A stretch of DNA of 64,000 nucleotides from Ottelia alismoides (GCA_037367405.1 JAZKJV010002332.1:558001-622000), one strand, 5' to 3'; shown: positions 32,840 through 46,765, counted from the stretch's first letter. Program-made: numbers and translations. Notes: generated by a model not told the origin, from the letters alone.

Positions 32840-35800
32840 GGATGCAACAAAAAATGCAAGGTGAAATTTATTATACCCTACATAAAGATGTGTATAAATA
32901 ACAAGTATAGGGGGTTGAACAACTGAGAGCAAAAACATAGATAGATATATTGGTTATTAGTTATAGAAATAAACAATAATTATTTTGTATTTTTTTCTAC
33001 CTTTCAAAAAAAATTTGTTGATTTTTAAATATATTTAATTTTTACTTCTTTGTACTATTTTATATTTTTTAAAAGTATTCGATTTTTTAAAATTTTGCAA
33101 ATTTTTAGCTTCTTTTTTTAAAGTTATAATATACATCTACATGTAATAATAAATATGCTATAAATAATATATAGTATAGAAATATAGGGAAATATATACA
33201 AGAGAAATCTTTTTTTATTTTTTAAAGGTTTTAAATAAATATTAAGTATTTATGAGTAATAATAAGTAATATATGAGTATTGTAGGGTTATATAGTATAT
33301 AGGTATTTTATAATTTTAAATATAGCTATATATAGTCAAAGTTTACAAAATAAAATGGTTTTGTAGTTTTAAATTTTTTCTTTATTTTTGTGATTTTTTA
33401 TGTAATTTTGTAATTTTTTACTGATTTTTAAGATATTAAATATATCAAAATAGTAGTTGAAATAAATAGGTTGAATTGCGTTGGTTTTTAAAAATAGTTA
33501 ATAAATCAAAAAAATCCTAAAACTATTTTTTATTATATAATATATAATAAAAATAAAATAAAGAATATAAAGCTATTTTTTGGATTTTTAAAGAATTTTA
33601 ACTGATTTTTATGGAGTTTTTAGGATCTTTAAATTTTTATTGTTTTTCTTTTATATTTTTTGTGATTTTTTTGGAGTTTTAATATATAGTATAAATACAT
33701 AATTTCTTTTGGAATTTTTAAAGTCAGTTTTATATTTATTTTTGTATTTTTCTATGCAAATATGAAATAAACAGCTCCTATTCTATTTTTTATAAACAAA
33801 AAATGTGATAAAATGCTAAATAAAAATCATGGCATAAACAAGCATCAAGTGAAGCATCTATAACAATTTCCCATAATTTTTAGCATGTAGGAGCTATTTA
33901 ATAAAAATAAATAAGTAACAATATAATATACAACTTAGAAGGGTTATGCTTGCAATTAAAAATAAATACAAGGGCATGCGTGCAATTTACCCTAAAAGTT
34001 AACACTAATATTTCAATTTTTATAACTAAAAACAAAAAGCAAAACCCGCAAGGGTACCCGTGCAAAATGTTAGCCTCACATGGCCGTCCACATAATGTGT
34101 GCTGGCAAGGGACTGAAATGTAATATACAATATGTTTGGGATCCTTTTGCAATTATTACAAAACTTTTTACACCTAATACAAATATTTACAAGACTAAAC
34201 TGTAACTATAAAAAGGAGTGGGGGTCGGATGTAAATTACACGCAATCGGTGCAGATCTACGACAGATGATGTTTCACTTATCCACGTAGATGGTCGAGAT
34301 CACATGATACCCCTTTGCTCCTAACCCACCTGAGAATAGATCTCAGATGAGATCAATGATCCCTGGTTGGCTCGATTTGACATTAGCTGCTGATTCTGGA
34401 GGTGTGCTCCTGATCGGACGACGAAGGAGGTGCTTGGAAGAACTGGGTAGAACCCCTCCTCTTCCAAATTTCGGTCTGATGAAGCTTCATCATCTGATCC
34501 TCTTTCTTACTTCTCTAATGCTCAATATAATCGAGGAAGACATCCACAACTACTGGTGCCCTCAGATTTGTCCGGGCCCTAACGATGGGGGCTTGAAGCT
34601 CAAAGAAGCACATAGGACTTAGAGGTTTTGTTCTTGGATCTAATACCCCTCAGACGGGTTTTCCAGCGACATTACCTGCATGGAAAGATCATTGAGATTC
34701 TCGCAATTTATGTTAAGATTTTATTGGTGGAGGAGGGTAGTATTTGAGGTGCAGTGGTTAGGATCAGGAGAAGGCAGGGGAAGGATCCTCAATCTCCATA
34801 TCTGGATCAGATCTGGGTGAATGGAAGTGGGTTGTAGGCGTAGAAACAAAGGGGGAAAGAGCAAGTGGTGCTGAGCTGTTGGAACAAGGTGACATAGTAG
34901 AAAAATGGCCAGAGCTTCCAAAGCTCTGGCTTACTTTAAATCCACTAGGGTCTACACTAAAATGGAAGGAAACACATTAAATAAATGTATAATTGAAAGA
35001 CAGTAATGAAAATTACCTACAAAAGCAAGGGAAATGGCCTTGATGTGGTCAAAGATGAAGAGTGACAGAACCACCTAGTGGAGCTCGTCGGCAATGGTTG
35101 GATTGCTTCCTTAGTGCCTACAACATGCTCAAAATCTGACGATGAGGTTGCTATCACCTCCCTCGATTAGTTTCTGTATGTATCTTAGGGGTTCAACACA
35201 TGAATAAGGATCAAAAACTCAAAAAAGGTGATGGGGAAACTTTACACAGACGAGGTTTTCCTCTGAAAGATCAAGAGGTTGCACACAGATTGAAGAATGA
35301 ATGAGGGTGAGGAATGTTGCGCCTGATGGAAGGACATGACGATGTGATCTTTCATGAAGGAGTCGAAGAGATTGGGGCAGTGTGCAAGGCATGAAAAAGT
35401 GGAGAAATCGGGTTTCTCGATGCTTTGAGAAGTCATGGAGGAGTGGAATGGACAGTTGACCGATGGTCAAGAAAAGAAGGTGCGTGATTGGTCTGCATGG
35501 ACCAATCAGGGAAAATAGGGCAATAATCCCCTTATTAAATAAAAACGATTTTATTAATTTTAGGTTGAAATATAAGAAATGTTTTTCTTATTTTATGAGT
35601 ATTTTATTATGTTTTTTATTTATCTTTACAAAGCTTTTTATTAGATGTTAAGATATACATGAAGATACAAAGGTATAAATACCTGTATTTTAGGTTTTTT
35701 TTGTATTTTATATTGTAGTATTATGTACACATAATTTATATATTTATAACTTATTTATTACATATTTTTATTGTATTTTTATGATTTTATTTACTTACTT

Positions 35801-36633
35801 AAATAAATATGTGCATGTATTATATAGGGATAGTTTATACATATATTTTATTACTTTCTCTAATTTAATAAATTTTATGGTTTTATTTTATTTTTATTAT
35901 TTAGATATGTTTTAAATGATATTTATAAGTATATAAAAATATAAGAAAGTTGAAAATATAAAAAGAGTTAATATATTGAATATTATATACATGTATATAG
36001 TACAATAGGGACCCAAAGGCCAACTTCTGCATCTTAACTCCATTTTTAATGAAACAACTTCAATAAATAGGTAATTTAATTTTTATTAACAATAAAGATG
36101 AGTTTGGTCAATTTTGAATCTATCTGGAGGACACATGTCTGAGAAGTTTTCTTTGTGCCTTTTTGTTCTGTGTGTCCCGGGTGCACGGTGTATTCTTTTT
36201 AAGTGAAATAAATTTTGTATTTTTCTTTGTATTTTATGTACAAGTTTCATATTTATGATTTATTGCTTTGAGGTGTAAATAATAAATTGTAAAATAGGTT
36301 CCAAAAGCCTCTTTATTGAGTAAAAGAATTAGGCTTTGTAAAGGGTTTTCTGTATAGTTCAATATCCTATCTCCACCTACTTTATTCTTGTCGACCAAGT
36401 CATCATGATGGTTATGTCTAAGGATCTAGGGTTACTCAGTATCTTTGACACTTCATGTTTTTTATTTTCTTTCCTTTATTATTTTAATTTGAGAATTAAA
36501 TACATTAATTTATCTTGTATTTATATGCCAATTATTGAGTGTTATTTTATACAAATTGATGTTATATACATGCATTTAGGCAGGGATTAAAGGCCAAATG
36601 AAATAATAAAGGTGATGAAATGGAGATTCATCA
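32840..36633 (-). repeat. 3' LTR of element C (left end approximate)
   Basis: The right end is firm: the sense strand starts TGATGAATCTCCATTTCATC directly after a PPT. The left part has AATTTATTATA...AAGATGTGTATA near 32864, matching the LTR end of element I near 46910, so the LTR should end within about 200 bp left of that. A GC-richer block is at 34.2-35.5 kb. A second U3-like start (pyrimidine-rich run near 32665) just left of it suggests another LTR fragment abuts C. Confidence 0.6.
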
Positions 36634-36648
36634 TACCCCTATACTTGT
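36634..36648 (-). other. Polypurine tract of element C
   Basis: The minus strand reads CAAGTATAGGGGTA directly before the LTR start, the same form as in A, H, I and B. Confidence 0.85.
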
Positions 36649-37120
36649 CGTTGTTGGTCCCTAGCAAACACTTATGTGAATAAGTGTAAAAAAGAAAAAT
36701 CAAGAAAAGAAAAATAAATAAATTTGATTGACTTTAACTATTAAACTTATCTTCATAAAACCAAAGTTTGGAGCTTAGTTAGACCTTTGGATTTTAGGTT
36801 TGGTCAGAATGTCATAAGGAATCATACTTAAAATTCAACATCCTCTAAGAACCACAAAACTCTGTTCATATCTTTTCAAAAGCCAGGTCAGAACTAGTCT
36901 ATATCATACACAATCTCTTATGACTATGAGTCTATCTTGTACAATGTAAGTGATATGAAGCTCCTCTCGGGTAAAGCAATAAAAAGTCAGTCTTCTCCAA
37001 CATGGTAACCCTAATTCCCCAATCCAACAACTCTTTCTTCGAGAAGTCGAGTATTGCCTTCTAAGTTCAAGTGCAACCGGCTCGAGAAGAGGAGAGGGAG
37101 AAGAGAATGGATGTAGCCAT
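36649..37120 (-). other. 3' block of element C (type 2), cut by H
   Basis: Matches element I at 50563-50851 and 59811-60000: GTCCCTAGCAAACACTTATG near the PPT, then AATCCAACAACTC and GAGAAG near 37020-37045, and TCTAAGTTCAAGTG near 37060. It is cut near 37121 by the LTR of element H. No ORF. Confidence 0.7.
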
Positions 37121-38804
37121 TGTGATAATATGCAAAATCCCCTCTTTAATATGGTTGTATTATCAGAGCACAGGAGGGGATTTTGGAACTATGCAGAATC
37201 AACCTATGTGAAAATAAATTTTACTTGGCAGGCATACCAAGATCGAACACATGGAAATGAGCCTCCTTATCTATTAATCAGGAATTAATGTTTACAATGA
37301 ATGATTAAATTCATTTTGCTAGGTCTCCCAATGTATACAGAATGAAGAGACATCTGAAAATGAGGCATAACATGATGCAATATGCAACACAAAGATATGC
37401 AACACAAAATGCACAAGACAAACAAATGCACACTATTTATAAAATGATGCATAAATAACGAAAACAGTGATTACGCAGCAATCATAAAATGCATGATACA
37501 TAATGATGCATTTTTTTATTATATGCAAAATAAATGTGGTACAATATGAAATGCAATGCATGTGGTGAATGCACAATATGTCATTTTTTATTTGGTTTTA
37601 TGCAGCTTAAAATGATGATATCATGCCATGTTATGCAATAAGATGTTTAGAGCAAAATACCCCAAAAATAATCCAATCATTTATCATATATAAAGAGAAT
37701 CAATTTCAATTTAATTAATGCATAAAGATGATTCATAGTTCAATTAATGGCATTTCAATTAAGAGCAACTTACACATTAAATATCTAACATTTAGAATAT
37801 AAATAAAGTGTCAAATTAGTGAATAAAATATGCCATTAGGAAAAGCATCAAACTAACAACACAATGAAACTGAAATTACATGATTTTGAATTCATATGGT
37901 CAAGGTACTAATAAAAGAGTCCATGGGCATAATTGCAAGAAAAACATGAAGAAATAAATATATAAAGTGTGCATTTTGGTCCTGATAGGGGCATATTTGT
38001 ATTATAGGAAAGCTAGTGAGGCCCCTTTGTAATTTTCCAAAGTGCAGCGCGTGAGGCACGCGCATCTAAGAGGGAGCAATATGCAATTCGTGAAACTTAG
38101 TGGGGTATGCATGAAATTACTGAGCCTACACATCCTAGGAACACGTGCGGGCAAAGCTCGGGCAGTGATTCGGTCAGTTGAGGTGCCTCAAGCCACATGG
38201 TGGCCTAAGATGCCTTAGAGGTGGCTCGATCCCACCGAGCCTCGGAGCTATGGAAAAGGCAATACGGTCGCATCACGACCGTTGGATGGCTATCGAAGGG
38301 GTGCCATCCAATAGTAACTTTACATCTTGGGCATCTTCCTCTACTGCAAGGTGGGAAATAATTTCGGATCTTCGATGAGGGATGTCCTCCTCTTGCTTTC
38401 TCCATCGTGAAGCCTAAAGGTTGATTGAGTTTCCTGAACGCTGCACGATGGAGCTGGTGGAATGAGGAGGAGCTGGCAAGGTGGTGCAGTGAAGACTCAC
38501 TGGAGGAGGTTCTCTAAAATGGATCTCCTTCGAGGCTTTCAACCATTGAACTTATACCTGTAAAAGGTTAGTGAGGATGATAGCCGAAGAGAAAGGGTGC
38601 AACTGGTGAGTGAAGAATAGGGAGCCCAGAGTAAGATCTCCTCTGCCTCCGGCAGAGGAGATGACCTGGAGTGGAGGGGTTGTAGAGGAAGGGAGGAGGC
38701 GAAAGACATGGTTGGCGTGGATGTTAATGGTTAGGCGAAGGTTATGTGATGAAGAATTGGATAGGAGGAGGTATGTGTGCATCTAGAAAAGTAAGATAAA
38801 ATAC

Positions 38805-38824
38805 AAGAAGAAGAAGAAGAAGAA
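38805..38824. repeat. (AAG)n microsatellite
   Basis: Run of AAG repeats within the LTR of H. Confidence 0.85.
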
Positions 38825-39692
38825 TCATGCATGGTTGGAGAAGAAATACCAGTGAGGGAAAGGCCTAGGCTGAGCTCTAGAGGAGCTCGGGTCTTCGCAC
38901 ATCATGCCTAGCCGGAGCATAGATCTCGGGCAACCACCTAGAGGCATTACGACATGGCCGCAGTCATGGGTCAACACCTAGGCATGTGAGGGGTCATCTT
39001 CCCTCGATCCTCCGCTGCTCTATCATCGGAGGAAGGGGAGGGCCTAGCCCTACACCGATAAATGGTGGACGCGTTGAAATGAGGGCAAAGGTGAAGATTT
39101 AAAGGAGGAGTTCCGGTCATTACATGAGGTGGTGAGGGGTTTTGTAACCGCCAATGTCGGCCATAGGAATATGATCGTAGTGCATTTGATGGTCGTGCAA
39201 AGATGGCGGTAATTTGGGCTTCCTGGGGGTGTCGTTAGGTCGTGGAGAGGCGACGAAGTGATAGTTTTAAAATTGGTAGGGGAGAGGTGGTCGGCGAGGA
39301 TTTAATGTGAGAGAGAATGCAATATTGAGGTAGGCGATGAACAATGACCATTGGATCGTGAGATCCAATGGTTACAAGGAGGGCACAATGGAGCGGGCCA
39401 TATCTGATCTGATGATATGATCCAACGGCAAGGAACGTGGCACTATTGAGCAACCAATATGAAAGTTGGGGTGTCATCCTACAATGGTGAAAAAGGTGGA
39501 GATGTGGTAGAAGTGAGGATATTGGACGCCACACCATCCAACAGTTGCGGTTAAGGTGGGAAGGAGTGGCTAAGATCAAATCTGATCTGGTCCGATCGTA
39601 CGACTGAGAAGTGAGCGGAGGTGTGCGGTCAGGATGAGGCTTAGCATAGGGATCAAACGACAGAGATGCAGGCGGGTGGTGCAAGGGGAGCG

Positions 39693-39730
39693 GGCTACGT
39701 GGTGGCTCCAGAGAGCGCCCCGTGGTCCAA
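39693..39730 (-). promoter_or_regulatory. Paired G-box inverted repeat (H LTR), worn
   Basis: TACGTGGTGGC and GCGCCCCGTGG face each other across TCCAGAGA. Both CACGTG cores are mutated but the arrangement matches A, B and D. Confidence 0.4.
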
Positions 39731-39780
39731 TGGATTTATTCTAAAATAGGAAAATAAGGAGAACCATAGGAAAAAGTCAA

Positions 39781-39825
39781 AACATGAAAGTTGTAGATCT
39801 CAAGGAGACGTACAAGTTTTATGTT
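39781..39825 (-). repeat. ACATGAAAG quasi-palindrome (H LTR)
   Basis: AACATGAAAGTTGTAGATCT faces a worn arm ACAAGTTTTATGTT. Confidence 0.6.
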
Positions 39826-40157
39826 GGACAAAAATTCCATAGAGATAAAATAAATAAAGAGAAATTTTTGAGAGTATTTTTAATGAATAAAACAATCACA
39901 TTTTATTTTTTTTGCATTTTTATTATTAATTTCTTTTAAAAATAAAATAAATATGTACAATACTTAATCTATTTTTTTGATTTTTTTAATAAGAAGAAAA
40001 TAAAAAAATAAAAGAGAGTTGTTTTTATACAATAATTAGGGTTATTTTTTAAACAAAGGGTCAATTGTTAAGTAAAGTGAATTATTTATGATTTGTATTG
40101 ATTTATAAAATCTTGGAGGATAAAAAGAAGTATAGTGATGATAAATCAGAGATTCAT

Positions 40158-40172
40158 ATCCCCCTATACTTG
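40158..40172 (-). other. Polypurine tract of element H
   Basis: The minus strand reads CAAGTATAGGGGGA before the LTR. Confidence 0.8.
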
Positions 40173-42176
40173 AACTATTCTCGTCCTCGAGCATCTAAAG
40201 AATGAAGGAGTCAGATTAATCCCTGATAGTGCATGCAAATTTGCGAGGCTCAATTCATCAAGGACCCATGACTTGAGTGATCCTAAAATTCGGGGCTCAA
40301 CCAATCTCTAGTCAAAAGAATCCAACTTCTATAATCATCAAACTCTCTGTATGTACATATAATATAAGGATATGACATTTAGTGTAATACAATCATGAGA
40401 GTCGAGTCAAGATGTCACCCAAGGTCCTTGTCCAGGAGACTCTCCTCTAGACCTAATCCTCAACACTGGGGAATAAGTAAGTTCTTGCGTCCAATCAACC
40501 ATCTTTGTAGTTTGTCAGACGTGAAAGTGTAAATGGAAGGACAAATGATGGAGGGCAGAGGTTTGTGTATTTTATTCACTACTTTACATTGGAACAAGGG
40601 TCCTCTCGAGTGCCTTATTACTCAACACATATATTCTTTTTGTTTGTTGATCAATGTGTGCATCAAGAGTTGTTTAGTCGCATGTACTTATTTTCCTGGG
40701 AGTACACCGAGGTGTGTCTGCTTTAAGTATCTAATATACTTACACCCAGACTTATATCTCTTACGATGCAGAGCCCTTTTTTAGGTACTAACCCGACTCA
40801 TTTAGCCTAATTATATTTGGTCCAAGTGGATACTTTGAAATGATTAGGAGCGCTCGCCTTTGATGTAAGCTCTTTGTGATTGCCTTTATAATGAGAGAGC
40901 TTTTCTTTCAATATTTATTTTTCTTTCTTTTCTTTTCTTTTGTCTAGCTCCACCACACTTACCAAATTGGTGCATACTGATCAACAAATTATTTATTTTC
41001 ATCACACCATGGCACATAGGCCAATATCATAAGATAGAATGAGAACTTGTTCACATACTTGCTTGGATTTCGCTAACACTCAGGTTTCATAAAGCTTTCA
41101 TCAACTTTATCACATCATTGAGCATTATTAAATCAGGTCTAGACTTAAATCTCCAGTCCTAGTTCCTTAAGTGAAATCTCAACTCATCTCATCATTCATG
41201 CAGTTGTGAAAGTGATGTGCTGATCATATTCTTAGAAGGTATATGTTAAAAGTGCAATATAGCTCTCATATGTTTCAAACTAGAGAGGTATGGATTATTA
41301 AGTCTCAAATCCTAATAATTAAGGTTGGTTAGCTCAGACTCTCAAGACCTCAAAAACCAAGTGTACTCAAATCCTTAAGCCTTGAGTGATAGTGAATGTG
41401 TCAGGGAATCACTAACTCAAAAGTTAATGTTTTTTTGTGATTTTTGAATTTTTAAATTTTTTTATAGATTTTTTGATTCTTTAGAGAAATAATGACTGGA
41501 CTAAACTCATATAAATAGTTGCATCTACTTCCAACAGTATGGGTGTAAGTGCGGACCGTCATACAGCTACCCATATTACTTCAAGACAGTACCATTCACA
41601 TTGTCTTTTAACCACCCACTCTACTAAGGGAGATCATAGTTCCCTCATTGAAAAGTAGCTAATCATTTATAAGCTTAAAAGTCAGAATCTCTACTAAAGA
41701 AATTTTTAAACTTTTTCAGATTTTAGAGATTTTTGAATGAGGTTAGAAAAACACATAATAGTCTCATTTAAACCCTTGTTTTTGCAAGAAATTTGAATAC
41801 ATTTTCCAAACCATGTCACATAATATAAAGATTTTCCAAAAAAATTTACATGATTTTCAAAACGAGTCAAATCACAATTTTTCAAACCATTGTCAAATAT
41901 TTTTCTAAATAGTATCATACAATTTAGAAAAAAATTTAAAACTTTTACACACAATTTTAGGAAAATAAGTTCACAAACAAATAAACCTTAGCCTTAAAAT
42001 TTTTTAAAAATTTGGAAATATGAGCTATGGCTAAAGTATATATGAAGTATATACGGTACACCCCCTACATTTAGCTTTTGTTATGTCCTCATAACACAAA
42101 TTGATATGAAGCCGTAACTCATGTCAGATTATAGAAGATCATATGAGAACTGACTCGAGAGACCCATACATCCCCA
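40173..42176 (-). other. Type 1 3' block of element H
   Basis: About 2 kb matching A (6913-8728): CTCGTCCTCGAGCATCTAAA next to the PPT, AATGAAGGAGTCAGATTAAT, GGGAATAAGTAAG near 40470, CATACTGATCAACAAATT near 40974, and TTATGTCCTCATAACAC near 42080. No convincing ORF; a low-complexity stretch rich in TTTTCAAA is at 41.75-41.95 kb. Confidence 0.6.
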
Positions 42177-42308
42177 CCCTTATATTTAGGTTAAGAATAA
42201 CCTAAGTATAGGAAGAAACTAAGGAAAGGGAGGAAATGAGTGGAGAAGAGAAGGTGACAGGGGCTCGGGTCCATCCTATACTTAGGCTGAGAAGACCCTA
42301 TGTACAGA
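42177..42308 (-). repeat. Two PPT-like stem-loops (element H)
   Basis: At 42177-42212 (TATTTAGGTTA/TAACCTAAGTA, one mismatch) and 42271-42308 (worn; TACTTAGG against CCTATGTA). The sense-strand G-run is on the 3' side, as in all other copies. Confidence 0.7.
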
Positions 42309-43355
42309 GATATGCAATGAGGATGGACGGACCTGAGGTGAATGATGAATCTCTGATTCTCACTCTTTATTCTTTTATTTTATCTATTTATCTTGGCAAA
42401 GCATCATGTAAATAGGTGTAAATACAATAAGTTAGCATTCTGCATGCATGTGTTAACAATGTATATTCAGCATGTATTTATGATTAAATAAAGGAATAAA
42501 GAAAAAGGAAGGAGGTATTTAGAATAAATACAGAGTGACCCGAACCCCAAGAAGGTCAAGCCTTAACATGATCGCCAAACAAAATAAGTAGAGAGAGATA
42601 TGGCTTACTCTATATTGTACATATTTCTTATATTTGTAAATATTTATTTTTGACAAAATAAAAATAAAATATTGTTTTTACCTCCTTGTATTCATTCTTA
42701 ATAATAAAATAAAAATAAAACAAAAATTAGAAAAAAAATAAAAATAAAATCATCTCTCACTTGTATAAGGCACATGTATATATGTCTCACTCCTTATTTA
42801 TTATATACATGTAAATCAACAATAAAAATAAAATAAAAATTTATTTATAATTCAAAAATTATGTTATAAATAAATAAAATATAAAATTGGGTATTTGTGT
42901 AAAAATAATAAAATAAAAATACTTTTATATAATACATATGTATATTATACCCGTATATAATATTATATACTCTATATAGACTTTTTTTCCTAAAAATAAT
43001 TAAAAATCACAAAAAATAATTTGAAAAATAATAAACATTTTTCTATTTTATACACTTTTTATTTTAAAGTCATTTACTATTTTTTATATATTTTATAAAT
43101 AATTTATAAAATCCTTTTTTTGATTGGCCGAGATCGGATGTTGACCGCGAGTCAACGACCTCTTCCAGGCTTGACCCGACCCTTCTCGTCGGGGCCAGTT
43201 CTCCCCTTTTTCGTGGTCGGGTCGAGCCTCCATTTGATGCGAATGTTCTCCCACGCCGCCTCCCAAGATACAGCACCTTCGCGGATCCCCAGGAAGGCGC
43301 GGATCTTCCTAGGGTTAAGCGCCTTTGCCTGATTCTCTCAAACCCCTAGGAATCC

Positions 43356-43362
43356 TATATAG
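43356..43362 (+). promoter_or_regulatory. TATA-like box in LTR of G
   Basis: TATATAG after CCTAGGAATCC, at a place equivalent to the TATA box of element B. Confidence 0.4.
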
Positions 43363-43577
43363 CATCTTCTTCGACTCACTGGCACCGCATCTTGGCCCTA
43401 ACCCTCTCTTCCACCCCTAGGTACCTTTGGTTGAGTGACAGCTACGTGGTTCACACAGCTCACTCACGTGGTCGGAGCTCCGCCGCGTCTAGCCTCCCCA
43501 CCTTCCGCAGCGAGGTCGAGGACATTACCTCATCAGTCATCTTCGTTTGGAGGTCAAGAGTCCTCCCAGATCTTCAG

Positions 43578-43893
43578 GTATCCATTCTATCCCCCTTTGC
43601 TCACCTTTTAATTCATTCTTTCCATTCCACTCCACCGCCCGTTCACTTGCTCTACTAGCTGGTCGGAGCCCTGATATCCAAACCCATCCATTCAGATCGA
43701 CGTGCGACATCGCCCTTCATCTTGTCCCGCAACATGTTCACCCTGCAGACCAACCATCAGGTTGAGATTAGGCGCGGTCTCCCTCCCTCGCGTTCGTCAG
43801 AGATCAACCATCCGCCTCACCGCCACTTCTTTCCCTTCTAGCGTGAATAACCCAGACTAGAGCTTCACTCCGAGTCCTAGCTCTGCATTGCAG
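43578..43893 (+). other. Intron-like interval in LTR of G
   Basis: Begins CAG/GTATCC and ends CTGCATTGCAG/GTGCC, 316 bp. It lies downstream of the TATA-like box, as in B (52200-52484) and K (31821-32013). Splicing is inferred from the splice-site form only. Confidence 0.35.
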
Positions 43894-45655
43894 GTGCCCC
43901 AGCGTGCAAGGAACCCCTATCGACGCTCCAGTTGCTCGGCGGAGCAACACCAACTGGAGCTTAGGCGTCCTATCCATCCGACCGTCCTTAAGCCGATCAA
44001 TCTCCATCATCTGACGCAGAGCACTCCCCAGTAGGTGCTCGATCCTTTTGAGGCTTGATCATCCCATAGGATGCGCACCCATCCTTGATCGAAGCTCACC
44101 GGTCCCCAGTTCATTCACCATCAACCATCATCGTTGGATGAGGATCCTAGCTCCATTAACAATCTGAGCCAACCATAGCAGCAACTTTTCATACCGTTGA
44201 TCACATCTGATAGGTTATATCTGATCCACATGTCGCCGACATTCCGCAGATCATCAGATTATCACCAGGGGATGATCAGAGCTGTTAGAAGTCACCATGC
44301 GCCTGTCACCTGCCTAGGGGTATATTTCATTATTTCACCTACAGTTTTTACCCTCTACTTTCTAGCCCATTAAATAGATTTGTAGTTCATACACTTTACA
44401 ATTTGGACCTCGAACTATTAAGTACTTGCATTTTAGTCCAGTGTATCTAGACTCACATATAGCTCCACGTACCTGGCTGGTTTGTTTGCATTGTACGCCT
44501 TGTTCTTAATGAATGTTATGTTTTAAATGGGAACTTTCTAGTATTTGCACTTGTACCCCTCTGAGCCTGTGTCACGTGTGGTACGCGTGCTGTTCTGAGA
44601 CTTTTGCAATCTTAGGCCCTGAGTTTTTAAGTGTATGATTATTTGGCATGCAACTTTGTTATAATTGCATATAGGTCCCTATGTGCTGTGTGTGTTGCCT
44701 TTAATCAAATAATTACTAAATTAATTCTTAAATTTCCACAAAAATCACAATTAGCTCCTACTAACGTGTAATATTTATGGGAATTTTTGTGACCTATTTT
44801 AGCTTTGTTTGATATTTCCTAAAAATAAAAAACACCTAAAAATTATTCTGTCTATTTTATGAAATACATAAAAATTCGAAAAAGTATCTAAAAAATTCCA
44901 TAAAAGTTGTATGTTTGTGTATTTTTATGCGCTTTGTACTCAGTAGCATTTTGGTTTGGAAATCCTTTATAAAAGTCCTAAAAATTACAAAAGACTAAAA
45001 ATCTTATAAAAATCATTAAAAATTCTAGAAAAATAAAAAAGGATTTTAGTTGCTTTGTGTAGATATTTTTCTTTACATTTTCATAAAAACCACACCTAGG
45101 ACTTTAAGGCATTTTTACCATTTTAAATTTCCCTTTTAGTCCAGGCTGTACATTGTCTCACTATTTTGTTCTTCTCCCTTTTTTAAAAAAATCGTATAAA
45201 AATAAGAAAATTCCATAAAATTACCAAAAACATCTTCATAATTGAAAATATAAAAAAAATTATTCCTAATTTTGAGCATTTTTAGTCTTAATAAAAAATA
45301 TTAAAGCTAGTTTTTGCCTGGTGCTTTTTATTAGTTTTCTCATTTTGAAAATAAAAAAATATATAAAGATTGCAAAAAAATAAAAACAACAAAAATATGC
45401 ATTTTTTGATCTCATCACCGACTACTTCTTACATTTTTTCTCGTGCTCCTTGTGTTCGAACCTGGTCGCTATACCAGGTTAAATAAATTGCGGAGACCGC
45501 TGACATCGTTTTTATCGACTTATCTGTTTGATTTTGTGCCTTGATTGTTTGATCTTGTGTGGTCTTGATTTTTCTTGCTTGATTACACCTCGTGATTCTT
45601 GTCGCAACGACCCGTAGATATTACTTAACCTGAGTTTTCTGGCGTGTCATCAGAA

Positions 45656-45672
45656 TGGCACTGTTGCCGGGG
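45656..45672 (+). other. Primer-binding site of element G
   Basis: TGGCACTGTTGCCGGGG, two differences from the tRNA-Asp-type site, followed by AGCACGGC. Confidence 0.9.
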
Positions 45673-46765
45673 AGCACGGCTCAGTAGTCACTTTTCAGCC
45701 TTCTTTTTCTTTTTATTCCTTTTTATCTCTATTTGTTACAATAGTTTTCTGACTCGCATTCTGTTTCTCTTTCTTTGCGAGGAACCGCCCGAGGATACTT
45801 TAGAGGAGACAAGTGTGTTGGGAGGAGCAAGAGAAGCAGGAGACAGTTGTAGTTTTTAGAGAGTAGAGTAGCTTAGTTATTTTCAGCAGATCATTTATTA
45901 TTGTAATAGTACAGGGACACTCAGACACTTGCTTGGACACTTGGCTTCTATCGGGGTCTGTTTCACCGAGCACCGTTGTGCTCAGGGGACTTCACCGTGG
46001 TTTTTCGCCAGTTTTGTTTTTCTCTTCGATTTTTACTTTCTTTGATTCTCTGAGAATTTGGCCTCTAGATTTAGGAATTTCTTTGATTGTGACGTAATTG
46101 ATTAAGGCCCAACCCCTAACTATGTGCCTGCACCTATAGTTCGTAATTGGACCTACTTAATAAATCATTAATAAAAAGTTAACTTGGTCGCTTGAGAGGT
46201 CACGTGCCGCTAGAGGTCGTATACAACGCGTGCATGATCTGTTGTGGCGGACACCAATCGACATCATAGACCGGACTTAGATCTCTCTCTGACTAGTTAG
46301 CTATAGTTCTTCGCATCGTCTAAGTCCGTTTTCTTCTTGCATTATTTAGATTAGTTTAAATTCAGTCTTTAAATTTATGCGCGGATCACCCTACATGTAG
46401 AGTGATGGAGCCAGGTACGCCTTTCGTACTTTACATGCATTAAGTTTTGATCGTGCATCGGCTTTTTCGACTTTTCCCCCTATTTTTGGACTTTAAATAA
46501 CATGAGATCGAAAAATTCGTTAGGAGTTTGTTTGATTGAAAAATACCATAAAAGGAGATAACCATAAAATTGGGACTGCTAAATACACTTGATCCCAAAA
46601 GACAATTAACTTAAAAATCTATCTTCGGAGAGCAATCCCCTCATTGATTGGTTTGCTTGCGTGAGAGAGTGACCCACACAATAGGCTAGAGCCATACCTT
46701 AACCATCATCAGACTACTGACTTCAGGGCTAGTCATTCTCTAGTGAGGATCTCTCCGGTAACTGT
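45673..46765 (+). other. Leader of element G
   Basis: Non-coding, T-rich at first. It shares phrases with other leaders in sense orientation (for example TGCATCGGCTTTTTCGACTT near 46455 against the minus strand of D near 3480). It ends where I inserted; ACTGT at 46761-46765 would be I's left TSD. Confidence 0.55.

Larger units (their letters stand above)
37121..40157 (-). repeat. 3' LTR of element H
   Basis: The left end is TGTGATAATATGC (or two bases in). The right end, next to the PPT, is a worn GATTCATA instead of GATTCATCA. It carries ACTTGGCAGGCATACCAAGA near 37222, a GC-richer block (38.1-39.75 kb) with a GATC palindrome near 39350-39373, the G-box pair (39693-39730) and the quasi-palindrome (39781-39825). 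Confidence 0.75.
37121..42342 (-). mobile_element. Element H: 3' LTR and 3' region, inserted in C and cut by G
   Basis: On the minus strand the visible part runs from hairpins (42177-42308) through a type 1 3' block to the PPT and 3' LTR (37121-40157). The 5' part lies beyond G and I, outside the window. The left edge interrupts C's 3' block. Confidence 0.8.
42343..45652 (+). repeat. 5' LTR of element G
   Basis: Starts TGATGAATCTCTGATTC and ends GTGTCATCA three bases before the PBS. AT-rich start with long A/T runs, a GC-rich block (43.12-44.35 kb), then AT-rich sequence and the phrase GTTCGAACCTGGTCGCTATA near 45454, the same U5 signature as other LTRs read in sense. TATATAG at 43356-43362 and a possible intron (43578-43893) lie in the GC block. 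Confidence 0.75.
42343..46765 (+). mobile_element. Element G: 5' LTR, PBS and leader, inserted in H and cut by I
   Basis: Opposite in orientation to its neighbours. LTR 42343-45652 is followed by a PBS and about 1.1 kb of leader, then element I begins at 46766. The rest lies beyond the window. Five bases before the LTR (GTGAA) are the expected left TSD, but the partner copy is out of view. Confidence 0.75.
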